From a virus: a stretch of DNA of 25,058 nucleotides. The position numbers and the translations under genes were made by a program. Within the stretch, counting starts at the first letter, position 1; every line of letters begins with the position of its first letter. This document shows positions 13,648 to 20,779 of the stretch, piece after piece. Below the pieces are notes generated by a model that worked only from the letters and a program-made list of their open reading frames with translations, searched no databases and was not told the DNA's origin. The stretch is from IMG/VR virus record IMGVR_UViG_3300030333_004505, positions 4,233 to 29,290 of that record. One strand, written 5' to 3'.

Positions 13648-16032
13648 TTAGGAGCTCTTCTTTTTCTTACCGGACGAAGAGGTGTCCTTGTTCTTTTCAT
13701 CCTTGGAGGCCTCTCTGACCTCTTTGGATATTTGTCCAGTTGCATCTTGAAGGCGTTTTTCAAAGAGGGTACCAGCCGCTTTCGCTTTGTTTGACTGGGC
13801 ATCTAAATCCGCCTTAAATTTTTCTAATTCAGCTTTCTGCTTAGCGTGATAAACTTCTCTTTCTCTTGTCTGTATATCACCCTCTAAATCTTTAATCTGT
13901 TCTTGGAGTTGTTCTAATTGCTGTTCTAACTGACCAATATAATCAGTTCGTTGCATAACACCCTCAACATCGAAGACCTCTGTCTTCTTGAGAACTTCTT
14001 GTCTATCTATAATCTGGTTCTTATAAGCATCCATATATAGTTCTAACTGCGCATATCTATTTGTAGGTAGTGTACTACCTGTTACGACCACAACATCGTA
14101 AGTCCCAACCCCTATGTCATTTATCATATTGATTTCACCCGTCTTATCATCAACCATCCTTTTGTTAATCATATACTCTGACATAGTCTGATTAGGATTA
14201 ATTAATCTAAAAAGTTTTTCAGATTTATACAACTGTTGACACATAGGAATTGCAACCTCACCCGCACGCTTTAATCCAGCTTCAATATCCATTAATTTAG
14301 ACCGTATCTTCCGTTGCCCAAACTCATCAAGAGACACGGTTGCCTTGTAAGTATGCGGGGCAACATCTGAATTACCCATCATTAGTTCATATAAGCCTAA
14401 CTGGTGGTCAATATCATTTTTCGCTGTGTTCTCATTTTGGTATAACTCGTTAGGCAACGGAGTCGGCTGTACTGGCTGAGGGGCGCCTTGGTCAAAATCG
14501 ACCTCTATGGCTACTCCCGGTTGTGCCCATTTTTGCTCAAACTCCCGCATATCAACACTACCCGATGGTACCAATATCTTAACATTAGTACTCGTTGTAG
14601 CGTGAGCAATTATTAGACTTCTTGTTTTATTAATATACTCTTGCATACCCTTAACCATTCGGACATCACCGATAGGATAAGGTGTACGAGTATGTTGATT
14701 CATAAACAAGACAATAGGGTATTTGTCTATTGGAAGTAATCTTCCATAAAGATATTTGTCACCTATTATGACGCACATCTTAATTCTTTCTTGATTGATT
14801 TTAACGACCTCTATTAAACCTTCCTTTAATAAATCGTTTTTTGTTATTTCTTCAATGGACGGAGGCTGTAATTGCTCCATTTGTGCTTCAAACTGTTTTT
14901 GAGCTTGTTTAGCTTCTTCTTGCTGAGACTTCTGGAGGTCTTGGAGTTGAAGCTCCATCCTCTCAGGAACCATATTGCCCAGTTGGACTTCCTCCGCCAG
15001 CTTAGTCTGCATTTCCACCATTTGAACTGAATGCTCTCTACCCATTCGTGCAAGCGCATACTCACCTTGAGCTTGAATCTCTGCCAACTGCTCCTCATAT
15101 TCCCTCTCGTATTTTTGCGATTCCTGTTCAACGACCGACGCATCTTCAACAACTTGGTCATTGATTTTCCATAACCTTTCACCTTTATACTGCTCATATT
15201 CACCACCCTCTTCTAATAGATGTTCCTTACCACTCCACTTCTCATAAACTCTATAGAGGTTGATTTGAACTTTCATATATCGCTCATAACCACGAACATA
15301 TTCGTCACTTTCACCCCATCCAACTGCCTGAGTCTTTGTTTCAGTGTCTTCTGGAAATACTAATTCACCATCGTCTTCTCTGCCCGTAACAGGTCTATCT
15401 GTATACTGGTCTGATTCAGCCTGAGCAATAGCATCAGAATACTTAGGATAAAGCTTCATAGCTTGATTCCTAGTATACATTCTTGATATTATAATGCTTT
15501 CAGCATCATCTCCAAACCTATCTCTAGAATTTGGGTCTATATACAAATCAAGAGGGTCAACATCCCTCATAATAACTTCACCCTTACCATTATCTTTAGT
15601 AGGGTCTTGATAGACTAGAAGAGCGCCAAGTCCAGTTACATAATAATCATCCACAACATTGCGTAAAGCAGTGTCTCCATCACTAATTTGCCAGATATAT
15701 TCTAACAAACCATTGAGTACCTGAGCTATCTTATTATCACTATCTTCACGAGGAGAGACTCGGAACGAAGGTCTTTTTGAGGTTAAGAGTGCTTTGGCAG
15801 ACTCAACTGCTGGATGGATTCGATTTACTACTACTGGTGCTTGGCCTCGCTCTTCTAAAGTTTCTCTTTGTGCGGCAGACCATTGTTTTCCTAGTCTAAA
15901 TTCTCTGTCTTCCTGTGCGTGTGTAGCCCAGCCATCCCTTTTATTGGAATACATCCGAAACATATTCTGCGTTTCTTCAACTAATTCCTTATATTCCGCC
16001 TCAGACTGTGGCTTTCTGTATACTTCTATCAT
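13648..16032 (-). CDS. portal protein, P22-like
   Basis: A 794-residue protein. The N-terminus (FRLGKQWSAAQRETLEERG, then QAPVVVNRIHPAVESAKALL, RPSFRVSPRE) is the signature of large P22-like portals, which form the dodecameric DNA channel. DPLDLYIDPNSRD (159-171) and ATVSLDEFGQRKIRSKLMDI (564-583) are further typical parts. Two coiled-coil stretches stand out: residues about 298-390, very rich in E, Q and K, inserted inside the body, and about 696-775 near the end, followed by a lysine/serine tail. The length is above the usual 700-730, largely because of these. GAGG lies only two bases before ATG 16032. Confidence 0.92.
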   Translation of the reverse strand: MIEVYRKPQSEAEYKELVEETQNMFRMYSNKRDGWATHAQEDREFRLGKQWSAAQRETLEERGQAPVVVNRIHPAVESAKALLTSKRPSFRVSPREDSDNKIAQVLNGLLEYIWQISDGDTALRNVVDDYYVTGLGALLVYQDPTKDNGKGEVIMRDVDPLDLYIDPNSRDRFGDDAESIIISRMYTRNQAMKLYPKYSDAIAQAESDQYTDRPVTGREDDGELVFPEDTETKTQAVGWGESDEYVRGYERYMKVQINLYRVYEKWSGKEHLLEEGGEYEQYKGERLWKINDQVVEDASVVEQESQKYEREYEEQLAEIQAQGEYALARMGREHSVQMVEMQTKLAEEVQLGNMVPERMELQLQDLQKSQQEEAKQAQKQFEAQMEQLQPPSIEEITKNDLLKEGLIEVVKINQERIKMCVIIGDKYLYGRLLPIDKYPIVLFMNQHTRTPYPIGDVRMVKGMQEYINKTRSLIIAHATTSTNVKILVPSGSVDMREFEQKWAQPGVAIEVDFDQGAPQPVQPTPLPNELYQNENTAKNDIDHQLGLYELMMGNSDVAPHTYKATVSLDEFGQRKIRSKLMDIEAGLKRAGEVAIPMCQQLYKSEKLFRLINPNQTMSEYMINKRMVDDKTGEINMINDIGVGTYDVVVVTGSTLPTNRYAQLELYMDAYKNQIIDRQEVLKKTEVFDVEGVMQRTDYIGQLEQQLEQLQEQIKDLEGDIQTREREVYHAKQKAELEKFKADLDAQSNKAKAAGTLFEKRLQDATGQISKEVREASKDEKNKDTSSSGKKKKSS

Positions 16033-16041
16033 AACCTCAAA

Positions 16042-16066
16042 AAGTTGTATTAATCCGATTCAACTT
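16042..16066 (-). promoter_or_regulatory. weak hairpin between terL and portal
   Basis: On the minus strand AAGTTG pairs with CAACTT across a 13-base loop, and the second arm runs into TTT just before the portal ribosome binding site. It is too weak for a reliable terminator. It may be chance or a minor attenuator. Confidence 0.25.
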
Positions 16067-16071
16067 ACTAA

Positions 16072-17568
16072 TTACATTGTCAACCAGTCAAGAACTGTTC
16101 TCGATTTATTTTCGACCTTTTCAGGGTCAAATTCATCTCTAAGAACTCGACAAGGTTTATGACCATCAAGAGCATAATATATAGCATCTAGTATATCATC
16201 GTGTTTACCCTTAGGATAAGAAAGAAACTCTTGCTGTGCTGGTAAATCTTTAGGTCTAAAGTGAAATTCACCCTTTGCTAACATAGGAACGAGCGATATG
16301 AGCCTCTCACTCTTCTTATTTCTAGGCTTTACTCCTTTTTCTAAACCGGGTATATATAAGTTTTGTTCCAACATATTCTTTCTAACAGCCTGTCGGAGAG
16401 CCTCCTGATAGCCTGTGGTCTCCACTTTCATACGTTTGGGACGATATTTCTTAAAAATCTCGATAATAGTGTCTGGCTGAAGAGCAGGATTAATCTTATC
16501 ACGAAATAAATCGATAATATACTTATTACCATCAGAGTCAACAGCAATCGTGGCAATAACAAAAAAGTCAGAACGAGCATTGAGTGAACTAGCTGGGTCA
16601 ATTCCTGAATATAATTCGACTGGTACGATTTCTTTTTGTCCATTTATTATCCTCACTAGGCAAGGTTGCCCATTTATTCGTTCAAAACTATAGTGGTGTA
16701 ATTTAATATACTCAGGCTTAAATGGTGCATTATCAGGGGCTTGCGCCTCATTCATATATTCTTGGAAGAATCCATTAAGATTCCCAACCCCCTCGAACTC
16801 TTGTTTAATGGCATCAATCCTTTTCATAGGGAATCGTTCAGGCCATATAGAACTTCCATCATCTTTTATGATAGAATACCAAAGAACCTTCCACGCAGGA
16901 GACTCTTTTGCCCAATATAAGAAACAATCCTCTGAGATTACCGTACCAATCATTACAATTCTACCATCATCTGATAGGGATGGGATAACAGCTTCAGTCA
17001 TCCACTTACGATTCTTAGCCCTAGCTTCGGGCGTATTAGCGTTTAACTCAGATTCGAAGTCATCAACAATAATAAGGTTAGGACGAGTATCGCCTTCAAT
17101 AAAACCACGAACCCTTTGCCCTGTACCAACCGCAATTATTCTAGTTCCATTACTGAGAATGATGTCATTCCCAGTCCATCTTTTAGCTGTGCTAGGCCCC
17201 ATATCCCCGAAGAGTCTTCGGTAAGTACTCGAATTTTCGAGATGGTACTTAATCCTTGAGAGGAAGTTAATCGACTGCGTTTGGCTTTCGGAAATGATAA
17301 CAATAAACAGGTCTTCGTCGTCTGGTTTAAATGCGGCACGCCAAAGTGGTAGGATTAGTGATGAAACAGTAGACTTAGCAGTACCACGAGGAGCGGCAAT
17401 AAGAACTCTGGGTACTCTAGGATTCTGGAGATTCTTGTATACTTCTGTGTGAAAAGGTGGAATCTCAGCCTTAAGAGCAGAGGGAAAGCAGATTTTCCCA
17501 AAGAGCCCCATAGAGCGATAAAACTTCTTAAGCGTTTGCTGTAGCTCATAGTTAGCCTCGTAGTCCAT
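16072..17568 (-). CDS. terL: terminase large subunit (packaging ATPase-nuclease)
   Basis: A 498-residue protein with the expected motifs in order. Walker A is A59-PRGTAK-S66-T67; Walker B is L165-IIV-D169-D170 followed by F-E; the coupling motif is I207-G-T. The C-terminal RNase H-like nuclease has D324 (YSGIDPA), E383 (KVETTGYQ) and D457/D458/D461 (HDDILDAIYYALDG). It cuts concatemeric DNA and drives it into the prohead through the portal, whose gene follows. Length is typical. ATG 17568 has only an A-rich, weak ribosome binding site, so the start could shift slightly, but no better candidate was seen. Confidence 0.95.
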   Translation of the reverse strand: MDYEANYELQQTLKKFYRSMGLFGKICFPSALKAEIPPFHTEVYKNLQNPRVPRVLIAAPRGTAKSTVSSLILPLWRAAFKPDDEDLFIVIISESQTQSINFLSRIKYHLENSSTYRRLFGDMGPSTAKRWTGNDIILSNGTRIIAVGTGQRVRGFIEGDTRPNLIIVDDFESELNANTPEARAKNRKWMTEAVIPSLSDDGRIVMIGTVISEDCFLYWAKESPAWKVLWYSIIKDDGSSIWPERFPMKRIDAIKQEFEGVGNLNGFFQEYMNEAQAPDNAPFKPEYIKLHHYSFERINGQPCLVRIINGQKEIVPVELYSGIDPASSLNARSDFFVIATIAVDSDGNKYIIDLFRDKINPALQPDTIIEIFKKYRPKRMKVETTGYQEALRQAVRKNMLEQNLYIPGLEKGVKPRNKKSERLISLVPMLAKGEFHFRPKDLPAQQEFLSYPKGKHDDILDAIYYALDGHKPCRVLRDEFDPEKVENKSRTVLDWLTM

Positions 17569-17597
17569 ACTTTTGCTTTTTCTTATTGTAAGCCTTT

Positions 17598-18395
17598 TTA
17601 GCCGCCTTCTTCTTCTTGTTTGGCTTCTTTTTTATCGTCTTCCCCAACTTTAACCTCCTGTTGTTGTGCTAACAACTTACGCTCTTCTTCAGCAATATCG
17701 CCAATTAATCTTTTGGTTTCCACCGCTTCAAGAGATTGAGTAGTAACTGTTTTCTGTTTATCATTCATACCGTGTAAGTCCATTAGCTTTTCTGATGCTC
17801 TCATAAGATTAGTAACATCTTTCTTGCTTTTTGCCATTTCTATGGTCTCATTTAGTAGTTCCATAGTAGCATCCGGAGTCAAACCGTGACCCTGTAATAA
17901 CTTCTGCAATTCTTCTCTTACCATTGACTTAAATACCTCCGATTTCATATGGCGTTTCCATTTTCGATGCTCTCCGGGGGTTGTTGAACCCAAAGCCATA
18001 TCTATTGATAAATTATAATCCATTGTCTGAGCATAAGCCATCGCAAGGTTTTTCATCTTATCTTGACCCGCTCTAACCTCTAATTGAGACTTTCCACTCA
18101 ATGTATGAGGAGTTTTTCTGCCCTGAGCATTCAATTTAGTGTTCTTATACTTGGGTTGGAACATATGGTATCCCCAAGGAAACCTAAGGTAGATGCTATC
18201 ACTCCCAGAAGCTTTGTGAGGATAGGTCTTCTTAGATATAACCAAAGCAACTATCTCATCATCGGAAAGGGCATATTCCCCTGCTTCTACTTCTTTCCAG
18301 TGTTTAAATGGGATATTTGAGGCTTCGGCTTCTTCCTTGGTATAAATACTATACCATACCTTACCCGTCTTATGATTTACAGGTATTTGATACAA
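17598..18395 (-). CDS. putative terminase small subunit
   Basis: A 265-residue protein directly before terL. The central part (VREELQKLLQGHGLTPDATM, ELLNETIEMAKSKKDVTNLM, RASEKLMDLHGMNDKQ; about residues 158-217) has the 'LL...I..AK..KD..NL.A.E.LMDLHGM' pattern seen in phage small terminase subunits. A basic stretch, PGEHRKWKRHMKSEV (about 138-152), may help DNA binding. The C-terminus is charged and acidic (EDDKKEAKQEEEGG). The N-terminal 100 residues, with LRFPWGYHMFQPKYKN, are not recognised. The start is TTG 18395, with AAAGG 11 bases upstream, so the exact N-terminus is uncertain. Confidence 0.65.
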   Translation of the reverse strand: MYQIPVNHKTGKVWYSIYTKEEAEASNIPFKHWKEVEAGEYALSDDEIVALVISKKTYPHKASGSDSIYLRFPWGYHMFQPKYKNTKLNAQGRKTPHTLSGKSQLEVRAGQDKMKNLAMAYAQTMDYNLSIDMALGSTTPGEHRKWKRHMKSEVFKSMVREELQKLLQGHGLTPDATMELLNETIEMAKSKKDVTNLMRASEKLMDLHGMNDKQKTVTTQSLEAVETKRLIGDIAEEERKLLAQQQEVKVGEDDKKEAKQEEEGG

Positions 18396-18443
18396 AACAG
18401 ACAGAACCTTTTAAGGTATATTCTAATCCAAATTATTGTTAAT

Positions 18444-18860
18444 TCAGTCAATAATTTCAAAGTGTACCAAATCGTCGAACCCGTTATCCTTGGTAGTTCT
18501 TTGTTCTTTTCCACTCATTACATCCTTATCTAAGCTTGGAGATGACCAATCTCCTCCCCATCTTACATTAACCCCCAACTTTGCGGCGATGCCCAAAACG
18601 AAGCCGCCCAAATAGTGAAAATCATCACGAGCATTCCAATCAATGGGATAAGGAGCAATATCCACAGCCTTCCCAGCAACGTGCTTACCAAATTTGGTCT
18701 TACTTTTACCTTGTGCAACCAATTCATTCTGTCTCTCCTGACTCCTAAGTCCTTCAATTACAGTGATATCGAAGTATTTTACTACCTCATTTAACACATT
18801 TACTAGTCTGGTGTCGACTCCTTTGAGTCTTGACTTGCTTCTTTTCCCGAATTTCGGCAT
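18444..18860 (-). CDS. endolysin, M15 (VanY / L-Ala-D-Glu peptidase) family
   Basis: A 138-residue protein made of one peptidase domain. The zinc site is recognisable: H60 in KFGKHVAGKAVDIAP, D67, and H133 in DDLVHFEIID, with E135 nearby. The early motif IEGLRSQERQNELVAQGKSK (35-54) is standard for the T5-endolysin-like M15 group, which cleaves the peptide of peptidoglycan. There is no signal peptide, so a holin would be needed for release. The start, ATG 18860, has AGGAG just upstream and lies 58 bases inside the preceding gene. The endolysin is thus early in the operon, far from the small membrane genes at 1.5-2.6 kb. Confidence 0.93.
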   Translation of the reverse strand: MPKFGKRSKSRLKGVDTRLVNVLNEVVKYFDITVIEGLRSQERQNELVAQGKSKTKFGKHVAGKAVDIAPYPIDWNARDDFHYLGGFVLGIAAKLGVNVRWGGDWSSPSLDKDVMSGKEQRTTKDNGFDDLVHFEIID

Positions 18861-19462
18861 ATTTTATCTCCTGTGTATAAAATGCTGGCGTCATCTACAT
18901 TTAGGAAGCCAACAAACTTAACTTTGGGTTCATTATTGGAAAATTCAGTCGTTGTAGGCAATTCTTTCCAATCCCACTTAAATTTATAGTCTTTTTTGAC
19001 TAATTTGCTACAATTAAATACATATATGCTATAGAATGAGCCTTGGTCTACTGCTGAAACATACAAAAACTCCTTACCCTTCTCCTCTGCTAGGGCAAGA
19101 TTAACATCCATCTTGTCGTGTTCTATCAAAAAGGTGTTATACCAAGTATATCTAGCCTTAATCTCCATAATATAGTCTGGGTCTTCAGCATCATATCTGG
19201 AATATTCATCATCAACAAGGACAAATGACCTATTAGACTCTCTATTTACGATTTCAACTATATCAGACTCGGTGACTCTTATTCCTTTACCCGTTGGAGT
19301 TTGCGCTTTGACTTCAGTATACCAGTCAGTGACCGCCTTGTATAGGTCTTCCCGTCTTTCTTTATGATTGAAACCTACTATGTCAGACAAATCCTGATAC
19401 AATAGTTGGTAATCCAACTCATAGTTATCGTTAAGGTACTTATTATACTTAGACAAACTCAA
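18803..19462 (-). CDS. putative PD-(D/E)XK-type nuclease
   Basis: A 219-residue protein. Residues 84-102 (acidic patch DDEYSRYDAEDPDYIM, then E100-I-K102) followed by a helix with K117 (TWYNTFLIEHDKMDVNLALAE) and strands (EFLYVSAVDQG, FYSIYVFN) match the core of PD-(D/E)XK nucleases: acidic residue, then E-x-K, then a helix and further strands. This could be a Holliday-junction or branch-clearing enzyme used before packaging. The start is TTG 19462 or TTG 19456; no ribosome binding site is seen, and the first TTG overlaps the preceding stop (TTGA). The C-terminal tail is polar and probably disordered. Confidence 0.6.
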   Translation of the reverse strand: MSLSKYNKYLNDNYELDYQLLYQDLSDIVGFNHKERREDLYKAVTDWYTEVKAQTPTGKGIRVTESDIVEIVNRESNRSFVLVDDEYSRYDAEDPDYIMEIKARYTWYNTFLIEHDKMDVNLALAEEKGKEFLYVSAVDQGSFYSIYVFNCSKLVKKDYKFKWDWKELPTTTEFSNNEPKVKFVGFLNVDDASILYTGDKICRNSGKEASQDSKESTPD

Positions 19463-19653
19463 GGATAGAATATAAGAAAATCAGCTGTAGTGGTATAATT
19501 AGGGTCTAATTGGTCTTGCTTTATCTCTACCTTCTTAGACTTACCTTTCCACCTGAATTTACGCCACATAGACACTCCATTCTCATCCCTTTGCCTGAAT
19601 CTCTTTAACCTATGGGGCTTGTAGTAGGTCACTTTAGGAATAATCACTATCAT
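19459..19653 (-). CDS. small basic protein
   Basis: A 64-residue protein, basic (KPHRLKRFRQRDENGVSMWR, KFRWKGKSKKVEIKQ), starting at ATG 19653 in an ATGA overlap with the preceding small gene. The pattern suggests a nucleic-acid-binding strand-rich domain, but no family is recognised. No ribosome binding site is evident; coupled translation from the upstream gene is likely. Confidence 0.6.
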   Translation of the reverse strand: MIVIIPKVTYYKPHRLKRFRQRDENGVSMWRKFRWKGKSKKVEIKQDQLDPNYTTTADFLIFYP

Positions 19654-19793
19654 TTAGTGATTTTTTTAATTTTTTCTTTTAACAAGTAAACACAGTAAGA
19701 ACAAGAGCTAATCAAACCTCCCCAAATAAGGCTAGGATGAGGTTCTCCACATAACCCTGTGATGTGTTTTATAAAGTGTATTAAATTATCCAT
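19650..19793 (-). CDS. 47-residue membrane-type protein, first gene of the late operon
   Basis: A short gene from ATG 19793 to TGA 19650 ending in an ATGA overlap with the next gene. It begins MDNLIHFIKHITGLCGEPHP, continues through a hydrophobic stretch (SLIWGGLISSCSYCVYLL) and ends in a basic tail (KEKIKKITK). One membrane span is plausible at about residues 21-38. Three cysteines and several histidines, including the H-I-T-G-L-C-G-E-P-H-P segment, are notable for such a small protein and could bind a metal. It is the first gene after the promoter, so it may be a holin or other late control protein. The ribosome binding site (AGTAGGGG) is adjacent to the ATG, which is unusual. Confidence 0.65.
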   Translation of the reverse strand: MDNLIHFIKHITGLCGEPHPSLIWGGLISSCSYCVYLLKEKIKKITK

Positions 19794-19797
19794 CCCC

Positions 19798-19872
19798 TAC
19801 TGCTAGTAGTACTGCGAGTTACATTTTCTTGTTTTAATTCAACGATTAATTCTCTCACTCGTACTGCTAGTA
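19798..19872. repeat. two direct copies of TACTGCTAGTA flanking the leader
   Basis: The 11-base sequence TACTGCTAGTA occurs at 19798-19808 (just before the first late gene) and at 19862-19872 (overlapping the proposed -10 of the leftward promoter). The copies are 64 bases apart, about six helical turns. They could be binding sites for a regulator of late transcription, or chance in a short AT-rich leader. Confidence 0.4.
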
Positions 19873-19899
19873 TACTACCACTTCTACTATACGAGTCAA
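19869..19899 (-). promoter_or_regulatory. sigma70-like promoter for the leftward late operon
   Basis: On the minus strand TTGACT (19899-19894) is followed by TAGTAT (19877-19872) after 16 bases, or by TATACT (19874-19869) after 19 bases. Either gives a good match to -35 and -10 consensus. It points toward the first late gene, whose ATG is about 75 bases downstream. No other strong leftward promoter was seen in the late operon. Confidence 0.6.
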
Positions 19900-19944
19900 T
19901 AGTAAAATTCAATTTTCAAAAATTTTTTATAGATTGGGAGAGCG

Positions 19945-19953
19945 TGATATACA
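19945..19953 (+). promoter_or_regulatory. extended -10 promoter candidate, rightward
   Basis: TGATATACA matches an extended -10 element (TGn plus TATACA). No good -35 is present at 17 bases upstream. Transcription would begin near 19960, just before the structured leader, and run into the 115-residue gene. Divergent from the leftward promoter about 50 bases away. Confidence 0.4.
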
Positions 19954-19978
19954 CTGCACCCGTCCCGTTCAAATTTCA

Positions 19979-20110
19979 CGGGGTGGGGTTCCAACTTCGT
20001 TGAAACCGCTCGTACTAGCCGTTAGTCCCGTGCTTATGTGTGGGTTGCCTCACAACACACCTGCCACTCCCAGAAGCCACTAACAACTAGTACTTCGACT
20101 CCCCACCACG
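19979..20110 (+). ncRNA. structured leader or small RNA
   Basis: A nested set of complementary segments: CG-g-GGTGGGG (19979-19988) with CCCCACC-a-CG (20101-20110), GTACTAG (20012-20018) with CTAGTAC (20087-20093), GTTAGT (20021-20026) with ACTAAC (20079-20084), GTTG with CAAC at the tip (20044-20056), and a side hairpin GGTT-c-CAAC/GTTG-a-AACC (19987-20007). Downstream, TAGAGC-CC-GCTCTA (20135-20148) and TTAATT/AATTAA (20201-20222, touching the ribosome binding site) add hairpins. It fills most of the 440-base gap before the 115-residue gene, so it is a long 5' leader or a separate RNA. Plus-strand orientation is inferred from promoter positions. No known family is recognised. Confidence 0.55.
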
Positions 20111-20233
20111 CTCATTCTCCGTGACGTTGGTGCGTAGAGCCCGCTCTATCTATGCAGATATGATGTTTCACTTCTGCGTTTTCCATAACTCGCAATCTCA
20201 TTAATTTGGGTTGCCTAATTAAAGGAGGCTATT

Positions 20234-20581
20234 ATGCCTAAACGCACTTCAAAAGTAACTAAAGGGACTGTGTCCAATACTTTCAAAGGTTCAACCAACG
20301 CTCGAGGCGAATTTATCCACGATATCGATGCTACATCAGGAAAGTGGATTAAATCCAATAACCTCAAGGTTGTAGGGCCTGAAGGCTATGAAATGAAGAC
20401 CACGCTGTCCAGCTCGATTATCGAGGGATTTGTGGCTACATATCCAGACCTTCAGGTAGAACCCAACACCGATTACATCCTTATGTCCCAGAATACTCTG
20501 GATGCTAATGATGAAAAGGGCTTAGCACCTGCGGTTGTTGGTTTCTACAAACCTGTACGCTCAGAGTGTGCACTTCCGTAG
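20234..20581 (+). CDS. 115-residue protein of unknown function
   Basis: Starts MPKRTSKVTKGTVSNTFKGS; AAAGGAGG lies six bases before ATG 20234. The leader AGGAGGCTATTATG is identical to the one before the small cysteine protein at 21271. The N-terminus is basic, the middle probably beta-rich (KVVGPEGYEMKTTLSSSIIE, DLQVEPNTDYILMSQ), and the end is VVGFYKPVRSECALP. No domain is recognised. It has its own long structured leader and is followed by a strong terminator, so it is probably a monocistronic, well-expressed gene. An early host-takeover role is possible but not shown. Confidence 0.75.
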   Translation: MPKRTSKVTKGTVSNTFKGSTNARGEFIHDIDATSGKWIKSNNLKVVGPEGYEMKTTLSSSIIEGFVATYPDLQVEPNTDYILMSQNTLDANDEKGLAPAVVGFYKPVRSECALP

Positions 20582-20598
20582 GGTTACACCTCGGCAAT

Positions 20599-20636
20599 AA
20601 AGGTTCGCCTTTCCCCTATATCTATAGGGTTTTATT
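20599..20636 (+). terminator. rho-independent terminator after the 115-residue gene
   Basis: CCCTATA-TC-TATAGGG (20614-20629) is a perfect inverted repeat followed by TTTTATT. Just before it AAAGG-TTCG-CCTTT (20599-20612) forms a UUCG-capped hairpin. The two begin 18 bases after the stop codon. Confidence 0.75.
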
Positions 20637-20642
20637 ACACGG

Positions 20643-20741
20643 AATGAAATTCAGCAACCAATAATTCCCTACAGGTGATAGCGTAGGTAGAATATTAATC
20701 AGGGTAGGATACCAAGATTTCTCAGGTTGTTGAGTTTCATT
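20643..20741 (+). ncRNA. RNA element closed by a 17-pair stem
   Basis: Bases 20643-20659 (AATGAAATTCAGCAACC) pair with 20725-20741 (GGTTGTTGAGTTTCATT) over all 17 positions, including two G-U pairs. G-U pairs rather than mismatches suggest selection on RNA. The enclosed 65 bases contain CCTAC/GTAGG and GGTA-gga-TACC local pairs. It lies between a terminator and the large RNA that follows; no ORF of note covers it. No family is recognised. Confidence 0.6.
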
Positions 20742-20779
20742 ATGTGTTGTAATTCTTTAATAATTAATTCTTAAATAAT

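Noticed and set aside
13593-15206. Overlapping open frames inside the portal gene
   Set aside because: They follow the skewed codon composition of the coiled-coil and basic-tail regions; they have no start signals.
19979-20110. tmRNA, SRP RNA or RNase P RNA
   Set aside because: None of their conserved cores (for example a tag reading frame, the SRP GGAAG loop, or P4 of RNase P) was recognised.
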